Source of the DNA: Devosia sp. FJ2-5-3
GTDB lineage: Bacteria > Pseudomonadota > Alphaproteobacteria > Rhizobiales > Devosiaceae
DNA: 64,000 nucleotides
Direction of reading: 5' to 3'
Assembly (NCBI RefSeq): GCF_029201545.1
Contig: NZ_CP104007.1
Span: 716,501 to 780,500, forward strand
A program made the position numbers and the translations under genes. Position 1 is the stretch's first letter. Each line of letters opens with the position of its first letter. Under the pieces are notes generated by a model. It saw only the letters and a program-made list of their open reading frames with translations. It searched no databases and was not told the origin of the DNA. Of this stretch, positions 53,934-62,545 are shown one piece after another.

Positions 53934-55418
53934 ATGATTCTTGTGTCTACCCTCCGCCGTGACTGGTTTTCCAATGTGCGCGGCGATCTCCTGTCTGGCC
54001 TGGTCGTCGCCCTGGCGCTGATCCCCGAGGCGATCGGTTTTTCGTTGATTGCTGGCGTCGATCCCAGGGTCGGGCTCTATGCCTCGGTGATCATCGCTAT
54101 CGTCATCTCCTTTTCAGGCGGACGTCCGGCGATGATCTCGGCCGCAACGGCCGCCACGGCGGTGCTGATGGGCTCGCTGGTGCGTGAGCACGGCCTCGAC
54201 TATCTTCTCGCTGCCACCATTCTGGCCGGCATCATCCAGGTCGGCATGGGGCTGGCGCGGGTCGGATATGTCATGCGCTTTGTATCGCGCTCGGTGATCA
54301 CCGGCTTCGTCAATGCGCTGGCCATCCTCATCTTCATGGCGCAATTGCCCGAGCTGACCGGCGTCACCTGGCAGAGCTATGTGATGATCGCGGCGGGCCT
54401 TGCCATCCTCTATCTCTTCCCCCGCATAACGAAGTCCATTCCGTCGCCGCTGGTGTGCATCTTTATCCTTACCGCCATCGCGCTGACCTTCGGGATCGAT
54501 ACACGCTCCGTGGCCGATCTCGGCACGCTGCCGGACGCGCTGCCCACATTGGTCCTGCCCAATGTGCCCCTGACGCTCGAAACCTTCTGGATCATCCTGC
54601 CCTATTCCATCGCCGTGGCGGCGGTGGGCCTGCTCGAAAGCCTGCTTACCGCCTCCATCGTCGACCAGATGACCGAAACGACCAGCGACAAGAACCGGGA
54701 GAGTATCGGCCAGGGCATCGCCAATTTCGTCTCCGGCCTCTTTGGCGGCATGGCCGGCTGCGCCATGATCGGCCAGTCGACGATCAATGTGAAACTGGGC
54801 GGGCGCACGCGCCTCTCAACCTTTGCAGCCGGGGCGATCCTGCTCTTCTTGCTCGTCGTGCTGGGTGAGTGGGTGGGGCTCATCCCCATGCCGGCGCTCG
54901 TGGCGATCATGATCATGGTCTCCATCGGTACCTTCAACTGGGGGTCTCTGCGCGACCTCGCCTCCCATCCGCGCCGCTCCAGCGTCGTCATGCTGGCGAC
55001 CGTCGCTACCGTTCTGGCCACCCACAATCTGGCGCTGGGTGTTGGCGTCGGCGTGCTGCTCTCGGGCATTTTCTTTGCCTGGAAGGTCGCCCAGATTTTC
55101 AGGGTCTTCTCCGCGCTTTCCGATGATGGCACCCTGCGCATCTACCGGGTCGAAGGCCAGCTCTTCTTCGCCACGGCCGAGGATTTTCTCGCCGCCATGG
55201 ATTTTGTCGAGGCGCTCGAGCACGTGCGTCTCGACCTCAGCGCCGCCCATCTCTGGGATCTGACCGGCGTCAATGCCATCGACACCGCCGTGCTCAAATT
55301 CCGCCGGGCCGGCGCCGAGGTCGAGATCATCGGCCTCAATCAAGCCAGTGCCACCATCATGGACAAATTCGCCGTGCACGACCAACCCGGCGCAATCGAG
55401 CGCATGTTGGGCCACTGA
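53934..55418 (+). CDS. SulP family anion transporter with STAS domain
   Basis: Inner-membrane transporter of 494 residues. The SulP domain starts [32 protein letters not shown], with about 11-14 helices. The C-terminal STAS-like domain covers about 400-490 ([40 protein letters not shown]). Substrates in the family include sulfate, bicarbonate and other anions; none can be chosen here. It is the first gene after the cellulose operon, with 168 bases between, and precedes the ATP-grasp/Anbu cluster by about 140 bases with a hairpin in the gap. Membership in either unit is therefore unlikely. Confidence 0.92.
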   Translation: MILVSTLRRDWFSNVRGDLLSGLVVALALIPEAIGFSLIAGVDPRVGLYASVIIAIVISFSGGRPAMISAATAATAVLMGSLVREHGLDYLLAATILAGIIQVGMGLARVGYVMRFVSRSVITGFVNALAILIFMAQLPELTGVTWQSYVMIAAGLAILYLFPRITKSIPSPLVCIFILTAIALTFGIDTRSVADLGTLPDALPTLVLPNVPLTLETFWIILPYSIAVAAVGLLESLLTASIVDQMTETTSDKNRESIGQGIANFVSGLFGGMAGCAMIGQSTINVKLGGRTRLSTFAAGAILLFLLVVLGEWVGLIPMPALVAIMIMVSIGTFNWGSLRDLASHPRRSSVVMLATVATVLATHNLALGVGVGVLLSGIFFAWKVAQIFRVFSALSDDGTLRIYRVEGQLFFATAEDFLAAMDFVEALEHVRLDLSAAHLWDLTGVNAIDTAVLKFRRAGAEVEIIGLNQASATIMDKFAVHDQPGAIERMLGH

Positions 55419-55428
55419 TCCCCTGACC

Positions 55429-55451
55429 GCTCGGCCCGTCCCGGGCCGAGC
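55429..55451 (+). terminator. Perfect hairpin after SulP gene
   Basis: GCTCGGCCCG-TCC-CGGGCCGAGC forms a 10-bp GC-rich stem 10 bases after the stop codon. No T tract follows, so it may be a Rho-assisted or 3'-protective structure. Confidence 0.55.
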
Positions 55452-55560
55452 GCACGCCGCCTAATCCGTCAGCAGAAACACCGAGTGCACAACATCTGAA
55501 CAATCGCTTGCAGGCGACCGGTTTTGGCGCTCTTATGGTGCCGAGAAGCCGGAGGTTTGT

Positions 55561-56976
55561 GTGCCGCCTTTCGACGAAATGCTTACCGCCGATGGTCAGG
55601 TCAGGTCGCCCTATGCGCCGGTAAAAACCTGGCTCGACCAACAAACGCCTGCGGCCCTGGAGAAAAAGGCCCGCGACGCCGAGGGCGTTTTTCGAAGGAC
55701 CGGGATCACCTTCGCCGTCTATGGCGAGGAGGAAGCGGCCGAGCGGCTGATCCCCTTCGATCTCGTGCCTCGCATTATCACCGGCCGCGAATGGCGCTAT
55801 CTCTCCCAAGGGATCGAACAGCGCGTCATGGCCATCAACGCTTTCCTCGACGATATCTATCATCGCCAGGAAATCATCCGTGCCGGGCGCATTCCCAAGG
55901 AACTCATCGCCCACAACGCCGCATTCCTGCTTGAGATGATCGGGTTTCGCCCGCCGCGAAACGTCTATACCCACATCATCGGCGTCGATCTGGTGCGCAC
56001 CTCCGAAAACCAGTTTTACGTCCTCGAGGACAATGCGCGCACGCCCTCGGGCGTCTCCTACATGCTCGAAAACCGCGAGACCATGCTGCAGCTCTTCCCC
56101 GAGCTGTTCCAGCAGGTAAAGGTCCAGCAGGTCGAAAACTATCCTCAATTGTTGCGCCAGTCGCTGGCCGCGGTCGCGCCGCCCGATCGGCTGAATGAAA
56201 AGCCGACCATCGCGGTGCTGACGCCGGGGATCCACAACTCCGCCTATTTCGAGCATGCCTTCCTCGCCGACCAGATGGGCGTCGAACTGGTCGAGGGCAG
56301 CGATCTGCGGATTGCCGATGGGCGCATTGCCATGCGCACCACCGAGGGGTTCCGACCCATCGACGTGCTCTATCGTCGCGTCGACGACGCCTATCTCGAC
56401 CCGCTGACGTTTCGACCGGATTCAACGTTGGGTGTCGCGGGCATCATGGATGTCTATCGGGCCGGGCGCATTACCATCGCCAATGCCCCGGGCACCGGCA
56501 TCGCCGATGACAAGGCGATCTATTCCTACATGCCCGAAATCATCGAGTTCTACACCGGGCGCCGCGCCATCCTCGAAAACGTGCCGACCTATCGCTGCAC
56601 CGAGCCGGACAGCCTCAAATATGTGCTCGAGCATCTCGATGAACTGGTGGTCAAGGAAGTCCACGGTTCGGGCGGCTATGGCATGCTGGTAGGGCCTGCC
56701 GCCTCGCGCCAGGAACTGGCCGATTTTGCCGACAAGCTGAAAGCGCGGCCTGGGAACTACATCGCCCAGCCGACGCTGGCCCTGTCCACCTCACCCATAT
56801 TGACCGAGGCGGGGCTTGCCCCACGGCACGTTGATCTCAGGCCGTTCGTGCTCGTGTCCGACCGTATTCGCATCGCGCCGGGCGGGCTCACCCGCGTGGC
56901 GCTGACCGAGGGATCGCTCGTGGTCAATTCGAGCCAGGGCGGCGGCACCAAGGACACTTGGGTTCTCGACGATTAG
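55561..56976 (+). CDS. Circularly permuted type 2 ATP-grasp protein
   Basis: Predicted amide-bond-forming ligase of 471 residues. It belongs to the circularly permuted ATP-grasp family that occurs with alpha-E and transglutaminase proteins. Characteristic segments are RIITGREWRYLSQGIEQRVMAINAFLDDIYH, FYVLEDNARTPSGVSYMLENRE and, near the C-terminus, ELVVKEVHGSGGYGMLVGP (nucleotide and metal contacts) plus SSQGGGTKDTWVL. The start is a GTG at 55561 with GGAGG 6 bases upstream. The alpha-E gene follows after about 20 bases with a strong ribosome site. Family knowledge predicts peptide or amino-acid ligation, but no substrate is defined. Confidence 0.93.
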   Translation: MPPFDEMLTADGQVRSPYAPVKTWLDQQTPAALEKKARDAEGVFRRTGITFAVYGEEEAAERLIPFDLVPRIITGREWRYLSQGIEQRVMAINAFLDDIYHRQEIIRAGRIPKELIAHNAAFLLEMIGFRPPRNVYTHIIGVDLVRTSENQFYVLEDNARTPSGVSYMLENRETMLQLFPELFQQVKVQQVENYPQLLRQSLAAVAPPDRLNEKPTIAVLTPGIHNSAYFEHAFLADQMGVELVEGSDLRIADGRIAMRTTEGFRPIDVLYRRVDDAYLDPLTFRPDSTLGVAGIMDVYRAGRITIANAPGTGIADDKAIYSYMPEIIEFYTGRRAILENVPTYRCTEPDSLKYVLEHLDELVVKEVHGSGGYGMLVGPAASRQELADFADKLKARPGNYIAQPTLALSTSPILTEAGLAPRHVDLRPFVLVSDRIRIAPGGLTRVALTEGSLVVNSSQGGGTKDTWVLDD

Positions 56977-56996
56977 GGCAGGGGAGGAACGCACAC

Positions 56997-57938
56997 ATGC
57001 TCTTGGGGCGCACCGCCAATGGCCTGTTCTGGATGCATCGCTATATCGAGCGGGCCGAAAACATGGCGCGCATCGTCGATGCCGGCCTGCGCATGGCCCT
57101 CACGCGCACGTCCAATGCGTCGGAGGAATGGTCCTCTGTGGTCCTCTCCGCCGGCGCCATGCACGGCTATCAAGGCAAATATGATCAGTATTCGGCCGGC
57201 AATGTCGCCGACTTCCTGCTGCGTGATCCCGACAATCCCTCCAGCGTCATTGCCTCCATCGAAGCCGCGCGCTTCAATGCCCGCATGGTTCGCACCGCGC
57301 TGACCCGCGATGCCTGGGAGGCCGTGAACGAAGCCTGGATGGCGCTCAAGACTGCGCTCGACTGCCCCTTGCAGGAAAGCGAGCTGCCGCGCCTCCTCGA
57401 CGCCATCAAGCGCGAAACCTCGCTCATTCGCGGCGCCTTCCATGGCACCATGCTGCGCAACGAGATCTTCAATTTCGCGCGCATCGGCACCTTTATCGAA
57501 CGGGCGGACAACACTTCGCGCATTCTCGACGTTAAATATTACGTCCTCCTGCCGGCCATGTCCTATGTCGGCGGCACAATGGACAATTATCAGTGGGAGT
57601 CGATCCTGCGCTCCGTCTCCGCCCATCGCTCCTATCGCTGGGTCTATGACAGCCAGTACAATCCTACCCACATCGCCGACTATCTCATGCTCAACGGGCG
57701 CATGCCGCGCTCGCTGCACTTCTGCTATCGCAATATCGTCGAAAATCTCGATTTTCTGGCCGAGGACTATGGCCTGCGCCATGGCTGTCACGAACAGGCT
57801 TCCCGCACGCTGGCGAGCATTCGCGGCAAGCAGATCGAGGATGTGTTCGACCATGGCCTGCACGAATTCCTGACCGACTTTATCTCCCAGAACAACAGGC
57901 TGGGTGCTTCCATCGCCCATGCCTACAACTTCGATTGA
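56997..57938 (+). CDS. Alpha-E domain protein
   Basis: Protein of 313 residues made almost entirely of helices. The opening LLGRTANGLFWMHRYIERAENMARI and the second copy of the motif at FARIGTFIERADNTSRILDVKYY are the diagnostic alpha-E repeats, each with a conserved RAxN element. No catalytic function is established; the family is always near circularly permuted ATP-grasp proteins. The ATG at 56997 has GGGGAGG at about 9 bases. The transglutaminase gene begins 6 bases after its stop. Confidence 0.92.
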   Translation: MLLGRTANGLFWMHRYIERAENMARIVDAGLRMALTRTSNASEEWSSVVLSAGAMHGYQGKYDQYSAGNVADFLLRDPDNPSSVIASIEAARFNARMVRTALTRDAWEAVNEAWMALKTALDCPLQESELPRLLDAIKRETSLIRGAFHGTMLRNEIFNFARIGTFIERADNTSRILDVKYYVLLPAMSYVGGTMDNYQWESILRSVSAHRSYRWVYDSQYNPTHIADYLMLNGRMPRSLHFCYRNIVENLDFLAEDYGLRHGCHEQASRTLASIRGKQIEDVFDHGLHEFLTDFISQNNRLGASIAHAYNFD

Positions 57939-57944
57939 TCGCCC

Positions 57945-58742
57945 GTGCTGCTATCCATCAGTCACACATCGACCTATCGCTATGACGCCCCGGTGGCCTA
58001 TGCCGTGCAGCGCCTGCGGCTCTGGCCCACCAGTTCAACCGTTCAGACCGTGCATGATTGGCGGCTCGACGTGGCCGGGGCGCAGTCCGAGCTCAGCTAT
58101 AATGACGCGTTCGGCAATCGCACCGAACTCCTGCGCTCGACGCCACAGACCGCCGAAATCATCATTCACGCCGTGGGGCAGGTGGAAACCCGCGATACCG
58201 CCGGTGTCTCCGGGCCCGGGAGCGGGGTGCCACCGCTTTGGACCTATCACCGCCAGACGGGCCTGACCGAGCCGGGCGAAGCCATCAGGCAATTGGCCGC
58301 GCCACTTTCCGGCATCGCCAACCGGCTCGATCTCCTCCACAGGCTGTCCGGCGATATCACGGCCCGCGTCGCCTATATTCCCGACACGACCGACGTGGCC
58401 ACACCGGCCGAAGCGGCGCTCGCCAGCGGCAGCGGCGTCTGCCAGGATCATGCCCATATCTTCCTCTCCGCGGCGCGCCTGCTCGGCGTTCCGGCGCGCT
58501 ATGTCTCGGGCTATCTCCTCATCGAGGGGCGCACCGAACAGACCGCAACCCATGCTTGGGCCGAGGCCTATGTGGACGATCTGGGCTGGGTCGGGTTCGA
58601 TATTGCCAATGGCGTCGCGCCCGACGAAAAATACGTGCGGATCGCGTGCGGTCTCGACTATGGCCAGGCCGCGCCGATCACCGGATTGCGGAGTGGATCG
58701 TCTACCGAGTCGCTTGCCGTTGCCCTTAATGTGGAGCAGTAA
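57945..58742 (+). CDS. Transglutaminase-like cysteine protease/transferase
   Basis: Papain-like fold protein of 265 residues. The N-terminal beta domain (SISHTSTYRYDAPVAYAVQRLRLWP) is standard for bacterial transglutaminase-like proteins. The catalytic triad is visible: Cys166 in SGVCQDHAH, His203 in THAWAEAY and Asp219 in GFDIANG. No signal peptide is present, so it acts in the cytoplasm. The start is a GTG at 57945 directly behind the alpha-E gene. Together with the ATP-grasp and Anbu genes it suggests making and cutting of a peptide or isopeptide bond. Confidence 0.92.
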   Translation: MLLSISHTSTYRYDAPVAYAVQRLRLWPTSSTVQTVHDWRLDVAGAQSELSYNDAFGNRTELLRSTPQTAEIIIHAVGQVETRDTAGVSGPGSGVPPLWTYHRQTGLTEPGEAIRQLAAPLSGIANRLDLLHRLSGDITARVAYIPDTTDVATPAEAALASGSGVCQDHAHIFLSAARLLGVPARYVSGYLLIEGRTEQTATHAWAEAYVDDLGWVGFDIANGVAPDEKYVRIACGLDYGQAAPITGLRSGSSTESLAVALNVEQ

Positions 58743-58775
58743 TCCCTGCTCTTTGCTGCCTATCTGGAATTTGCC

Positions 58776-59504
58776 ATGACGTATTGCGTTGGATTGAGGA
58801 CTGCCGGCGGGCTTATCTTCATGTCCGATACCCGCACCAATGCGGGCCTCGACAATATTTCCACCTTCCCCAAGATGCGGACGTGGGAAGTGCCGGGCGA
58901 GCGCGTCATCGTGCTGCTCTCCGCTGGTAATCTGGCGACGACGCAGGCCGTCATAAGCCTCCTCGACGAACGCTCCAAGGCCGTTGCCGAGCGCCATTCC
59001 TCGCTGCTCGACACGCCGTCCATGTTCCAGACGGCCCGCCTCATCGGCGATGTGGTCAAGGAAGTGATCGCCCAGGCCGCGCCGGCCGGGCAGACCGCCG
59101 ATGCCTTCGGGGCGAGTTTCATTCTCGGTGGCCAGATCAAGGGTGGCGAGCCGCGTCTGTTCTATATCTATCCCGAGGGCAATTTCATCGAGTGCTCGGC
59201 GGATACGCCCTTCTTCCAGATCGGCGAGCACAAATATGGCAAGCCCATCCTGATCCGCGCCTACGACCCCGAGATGAGCATGGCGGACGCGGTAAAACTG
59301 CTCCTCGTCTCGTTCGATTCCACGCTCAAATCCAATCTCTCGGTCGGCCTGCCGCTCGACATGCAGATCTATGCGGCCAACAGCCTTCACCTTGGCGCCC
59401 GACGCCGCTTCGAGCGCGACGATCCCTATTATCTCGCCGTATCCGACGGTTGGTCCAACGCGCTGAAGTCCGCCTTCACCAGCCTTCCCTCGCTGGAAGA
59501 CTGA
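58776..59504 (+). CDS. Anbu, proteasome-like Ntn hydrolase
   Basis: Self-compartmentalising protease relative of 242 residues in the Anbu (ancestral beta subunit) family, related to HslV and proteasome beta subunits. After Met removal the nucleophile Thr1 is exposed (TYCVGLRT). The partner acids and base fit: Asp17 in MSDTRTNAG and Lys32 in FPKMRTW. Length and the insertion around 95-150 match Anbu, not HslV (about 175). No ATPase partner such as HslU or Mpa is adjacent. It is the fourth gene of the ATP-grasp/alpha-E/transglutaminase operon, with about 33 bases before it. Substrate unknown; published structures of homologues show unusual ring or helical assemblies. Confidence 0.92.
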   Translation: MTYCVGLRTAGGLIFMSDTRTNAGLDNISTFPKMRTWEVPGERVIVLLSAGNLATTQAVISLLDERSKAVAERHSSLLDTPSMFQTARLIGDVVKEVIAQAAPAGQTADAFGASFILGGQIKGGEPRLFYIYPEGNFIECSADTPFFQIGEHKYGKPILIRAYDPEMSMADAVKLLLVSFDSTLKSNLSVGLPLDMQIYAANSLHLGARRRFERDDPYYLAVSDGWSNALKSAFTSLPSLED

Positions 59505-59577
59505 GCGCCGCCTTGGCGAAACGGCCGGCGCGATGCTACAGCCGGCTCAGTTTCGACCGAATAGAGGACATCAGGCG

Positions 59578-59910
59578 ATGATTGCCCCAGGCGCATCCTT
59601 CAAGGACAATCTGCAACAGCTTCCGACCATCGATGGCGTCAAGCGGATCGATCTGATCGACGGCGCCGGCACTGTCGTCGCCAGCATCGAAAACCAGCCC
59701 GGCAAGCAGGGCTCGTTCGCTGTGTACCAGTATCTGCGCCAGGAATTCGGGACGCTGGACGCTGCAGCCGCCGACCATGGCCTCGCCCTCTTCGCCGAAC
59801 ACACTGCCGACGCACAGAGCCGTCCGGGCGCCCACCCCAATATCGACCGCCTGCTCGCCATCGCATCGGGTGGTCCGGCGCTCGACATGGTGGTGGTCCG
59901 CGCCGACTGA
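59578..59910 (+). CDS. DUF2322 family protein
   Basis: Small soluble protein of 110 residues that I recognise as DUF2322 by FKDNLQQLPTIDGVKRIDLIDGAG near the N-terminus and the LRQEFGTLDAAAADHGLALFAEHTADA segment. No catalytic motif or membrane segment is evident. The ATG at 59578 has GAGG about 12 bases upstream; the frame opens at 59533. It lies 73 bases after Anbu on the same strand, so it may be the last gene of that operon, although DUF2322 is not a regular member of the cluster. Confidence 0.72.
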   Translation: MIAPGASFKDNLQQLPTIDGVKRIDLIDGAGTVVASIENQPGKQGSFAVYQYLRQEFGTLDAAAADHGLALFAEHTADAQSRPGAHPNIDRLLAIASGGPALDMVVVRAD

Positions 59911-59993
59911 ACGCAAGACGCCTCCATCCTCTATTCGAGATGGGCGGCGTCGCCGCTTCTCGGTGCACAGAGGCTAGAGCGGCGGGGCAGGCA

Positions 59994-60020
59994 AACAAAA
60001 ACCCTGCCAAAGCGGCAGGG
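59994..60020 (-). terminator. Rho-independent terminator of the XRE regulator gene
   Basis: On the minus strand CCCTGCCGC-TTT-GGCAGGG is followed by TTTTTG, just downstream of the stop codon. Confidence 0.85.
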
Positions 60021-60043
60021 CAAGGCTCTCACCGACGAGTCGA

Positions 60044-60469
60044 TCATTTCTTGCCGACGAGCAGCGCCTCGAGCCGCGCAATCCTTGCCGTCAGTTCGAC
60101 CACATTGTCCTCTTTGGGCTGCTCAGCCTCGCTGGGCACGTCCGGAAGGGGCTGGGACGGCGTCGGCGAGGAAATCTCGAACAGCGCATAATAAGTGATC
60201 GGATCGTAATAGCGCATCAGCGTCTTCACGAAATCGTGCAGGGGAATGTCGAGGGCCTCGGCAAATGCCAGATATTGTGCCGGAGGAAGCCGCCCCCGGC
60301 CGCCTTCGAGCTGGGAAATAAAGGTGTAATATTCGAAGCCCACCGCCTTGGCCAATTCGCGCTGGCTCATCCCCGCCCGCTCTCTAAGAGCACGCAGCCA
60401 GCGGCCAGCCTGTTGCCGCAGCATTTGAATTTCGGCCGTGCTCTGCCCGAACTGTGGGTGTGTATACAT
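60044..60469 (-). CDS. XRE family transcriptional regulator
   Basis: DNA-binding protein of 141 residues. A Cro/C1-type helix-turn-helix (about 24-78) contains RALRERAGMSQRELAKAVGFEYYTFISQLEGGRGRLPPAQYLAFAEAL. A linker rich in Pro and Ser and a C-terminal Leu-heptad helix (VVELTARIARLEALL) suggest dimerisation. It is divergent from the S-layer-like gene across about 240 bases of AT-rich DNA, which makes that gene a natural candidate target, and it ends in its own terminator. Confidence 0.88.
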   Translation of the reverse strand: MYTHPQFGQSTAEIQMLRQQAGRWLRALRERAGMSQRELAKAVGFEYYTFISQLEGGRGRLPPAQYLAFAEALDIPLHDFVKTLMRYYDPITYYALFEISSPTPSQPLPDVPSEAEQPKEDNVVELTARIARLEALLVGKK

Positions 60470-60661
60470 CCCGGTGCTCCCTGGGGCGGATTATGCGCCG
60501 TTATGTGGCTACGTAACGTCCAAAACCATAACCCTTCTCTATGTTAAGACTATCCCTTTGATTATCTTTGCAAAATAGCTACATCTGATGAGTGAAATTG
60601 CGTACGGTATAGTAAACACTAAACCGAATAGGCTAGTGACGATTACTAATCCTCGCGCCTA

Positions 60662-60711
60662 GGAATGCACAGACCGAAGAAACAGGTCACTCAATTCGAG
60701 AGGTGCATTCC
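60662..60711 (+). promoter_or_regulatory. Leader hairpin covering the ribosome site of the S-layer-like gene
   Basis: GGAATGCAC (60662-60670) is perfectly complementary to GTGCATTCC (60703-60711). The second arm ends 1 base before the ATG at 60713 and overlaps the ribosome site GAGAGGTG. An inner GACC / GGTC pair (60672-60675, 60685-60688) lies within the loop. Confidence 0.5.
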
Positions 60712-60712
60712 A

Positions 60713-62470
60713 ATGGCAACAATTCAAGGCGTATATGTCGCCCTGTTCGGCCGTCCTGCTGACCCAACAGGCCTGGCCTACTTTAACAGCGTGACCAATA
60801 ACGGCGCCGATCTTACTCAAATCGGTGATCTGGCCTCCACTCAGGAATATCAGGATCGCTTCGCCGGACAGACGCCGGCACAGATCGTGAATTCCATCTA
60901 TCAGTCGCTGTTCAATCGAAATGCCGAAGTCGCCGGCCTGACATTCTTCGTCAATGGCCTGTTGACCGGTGAGTTCTCGATCAACGACATCGCAATTCGC
61001 ATCCTGGATGGCGCCCAGGGCACAGACCGGACGGTGGTCGACACCAAGGTCGCCGCTGCCAATCTTTATACAGACGCTCTCGATACGACCGAGGAAATCA
61101 TTGCCTATTCGGGCAATGCTGCTGCAGCCGCTGGTCGTGCCTTCCTTCAGCCGGTGAGCACCACTGTTCCAGATCAGGCCGCCGTTGACGCCGCCGTGGC
61201 AGAAATGGTTGGCCCGGGAGGCGTACCGGGTGACACTTTCACGCTGACCACCGGTGTGGACACGCTGCTCGGCACGCTCAATAACGATACCTTCCAGGCC
61301 ATTCTGGACGGCGGCGCGACCGACACCATCAACACGTTTGACAGTATCGACGGCAATGCCGGCAACGATACGCTGCTGATCGTTGGTGCTGGCGCGGTCG
61401 ACGTGCCTGCAAACGTTACCTTCAAGAACGTCGAAGTCGTCAATATCGGCACCACCGCTGCGCTCACTAACCTGAATTCGGCCTCCTTCCAGGGCATTCA
61501 GCAACTCTGGCAGATCGGCGTCGCAGGCGCCGTTACCGTGGGTGATGGCGTTACCGCCGGCTTCCGCAATGTCGCGGTGACTGCGGCAGAAGTCGTGACC
61601 GCCGATGACGGCGTTGCATCAGCGAGCGTGGCCCTCGATAATGTCACGGCTGCTTCCACCGTAGCCTTCGCCGAGACCACTGCTGGCGATCTGACCTCTG
61701 TCAAGGTCTCGGGAAGCGTCGACGGCACGGGCGATTTGACCATCGATACAGCCGGTCTCACCACGGCGGTCGACACCGTCACTATCGCATTGACGACCAA
61801 TGGCATCATTACGCTCAATGTCGGACTGGCAGCGACCATTACCGTCGATGCTTCTGACTCCTCGGGCAATCTCACCCTTGATGCATCCCTGATCACCGCC
61901 CTTGAAACCTTTAATGGCGGCTCAGGCAATGACACGCTGACGGCAGACAGCGCCGTCCTCACGGCGGCGGCTATAACCATCGACGCCGGTGCCGGCGTTG
62001 ATACCATCACCTATGCGATCGATCACAGTGTGGCCGGCAACACGTCGTCCCTGACGGGTGGTGTTGGTGGCGATACCTTCATCCTCTCCGGAGCGGCGAA
62101 CGGCAATTTGTCTGCCGCAACCAATACCGGTGATCTCGAAGACAACCTAATCACCATCACCGACTTCGAAGGTGCTGAAGACGTCCTGGACATCTCGGGT
62201 GTGGTTGCCCTTGGCGGTGGCGTGCGGACGACGCAGAATGTCGTCAACATTGCCCTGACGGCCGCCGATCCGGCAAACCTCTTTGAGGCTGCGGATGCAG
62301 TGGCCGGTGCCCTGGTTGCGGCAGGTGACTACGCCTTCTTCGCTTTCGAAGGCAACACCTATCTCTACGCAGACGCGAACTTCGACGGCGCACTTTCCAT
62401 CGACGACGCACTGATCCAGCTGACCGGCGTGGCGGTTGCGGACCTTACCGCCGCAAACCTGATCGTCTGA
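60713..62470 (+). CDS. S-layer/RTX-like secreted protein with DUF4214
   Basis: Acidic, Ala/Thr/Asp-rich protein of 585 residues with no classical signal peptide. The N-terminus has two DUF4214-type repeats (VYVALFGRPADPTGLAYF, about 8-25; YQSLFNRNAEVAGLTFFVNGLLTGE, about 63-87). RTX-like calcium motifs follow (NAGNDTLLIV, GGSGNDTLTA, GVGGDTFIL). The C-terminal end (YADANFDGALSIDDALIQLTGV) resembles the terminal region of type I-secreted S-layer proteins such as RsaA. Export by a type I system and surface assembly are therefore likely; no such exporter is in the window. The ATG at 60713 is chosen because GAGAGGTG precedes it. It faces the second DUF4214 gene across a shared terminator. Confidence 0.83.
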   Translation: MATIQGVYVALFGRPADPTGLAYFNSVTNNGADLTQIGDLASTQEYQDRFAGQTPAQIVNSIYQSLFNRNAEVAGLTFFVNGLLTGEFSINDIAIRILDGAQGTDRTVVDTKVAAANLYTDALDTTEEIIAYSGNAAAAAGRAFLQPVSTTVPDQAAVDAAVAEMVGPGGVPGDTFTLTTGVDTLLGTLNNDTFQAILDGGATDTINTFDSIDGNAGNDTLLIVGAGAVDVPANVTFKNVEVVNIGTTAALTNLNSASFQGIQQLWQIGVAGAVTVGDGVTAGFRNVAVTAAEVVTADDGVASASVALDNVTAASTVAFAETTAGDLTSVKVSGSVDGTGDLTIDTAGLTTAVDTVTIALTTNGIITLNVGLAATITVDASDSSGNLTLDASLITALETFNGGSGNDTLTADSAVLTAAAITIDAGAGVDTITYAIDHSVAGNTSSLTGGVGGDTFILSGAANGNLSAATNTGDLEDNLITITDFEGAEDVLDISGVVALGGGVRTTQNVVNIALTAADPANLFEAADAVAGALVAAGDYAFFAFEGNTYLYADANFDGALSIDDALIQLTGVAVADLTAANLIV

Positions 62471-62485
62471 TCGCGCCTAATGTCA

Positions 62486-62523
62486 AAAATCCCCCCGGCT
62501 GCGGCTGGGGGGATTTCCTTTTG
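62486..62523 (+). terminator. Bidirectional terminator between the DUF4214 genes
   Basis: AAAATCCCCCC / GGGGGGATTT arms around a GGCTGCGGCT loop, with T-rich sequence on both sides, lie between the convergent stops. Confidence 0.85.
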
Positions 62524-62545
62524 GACATAACGCAGTGCCGTCCAA

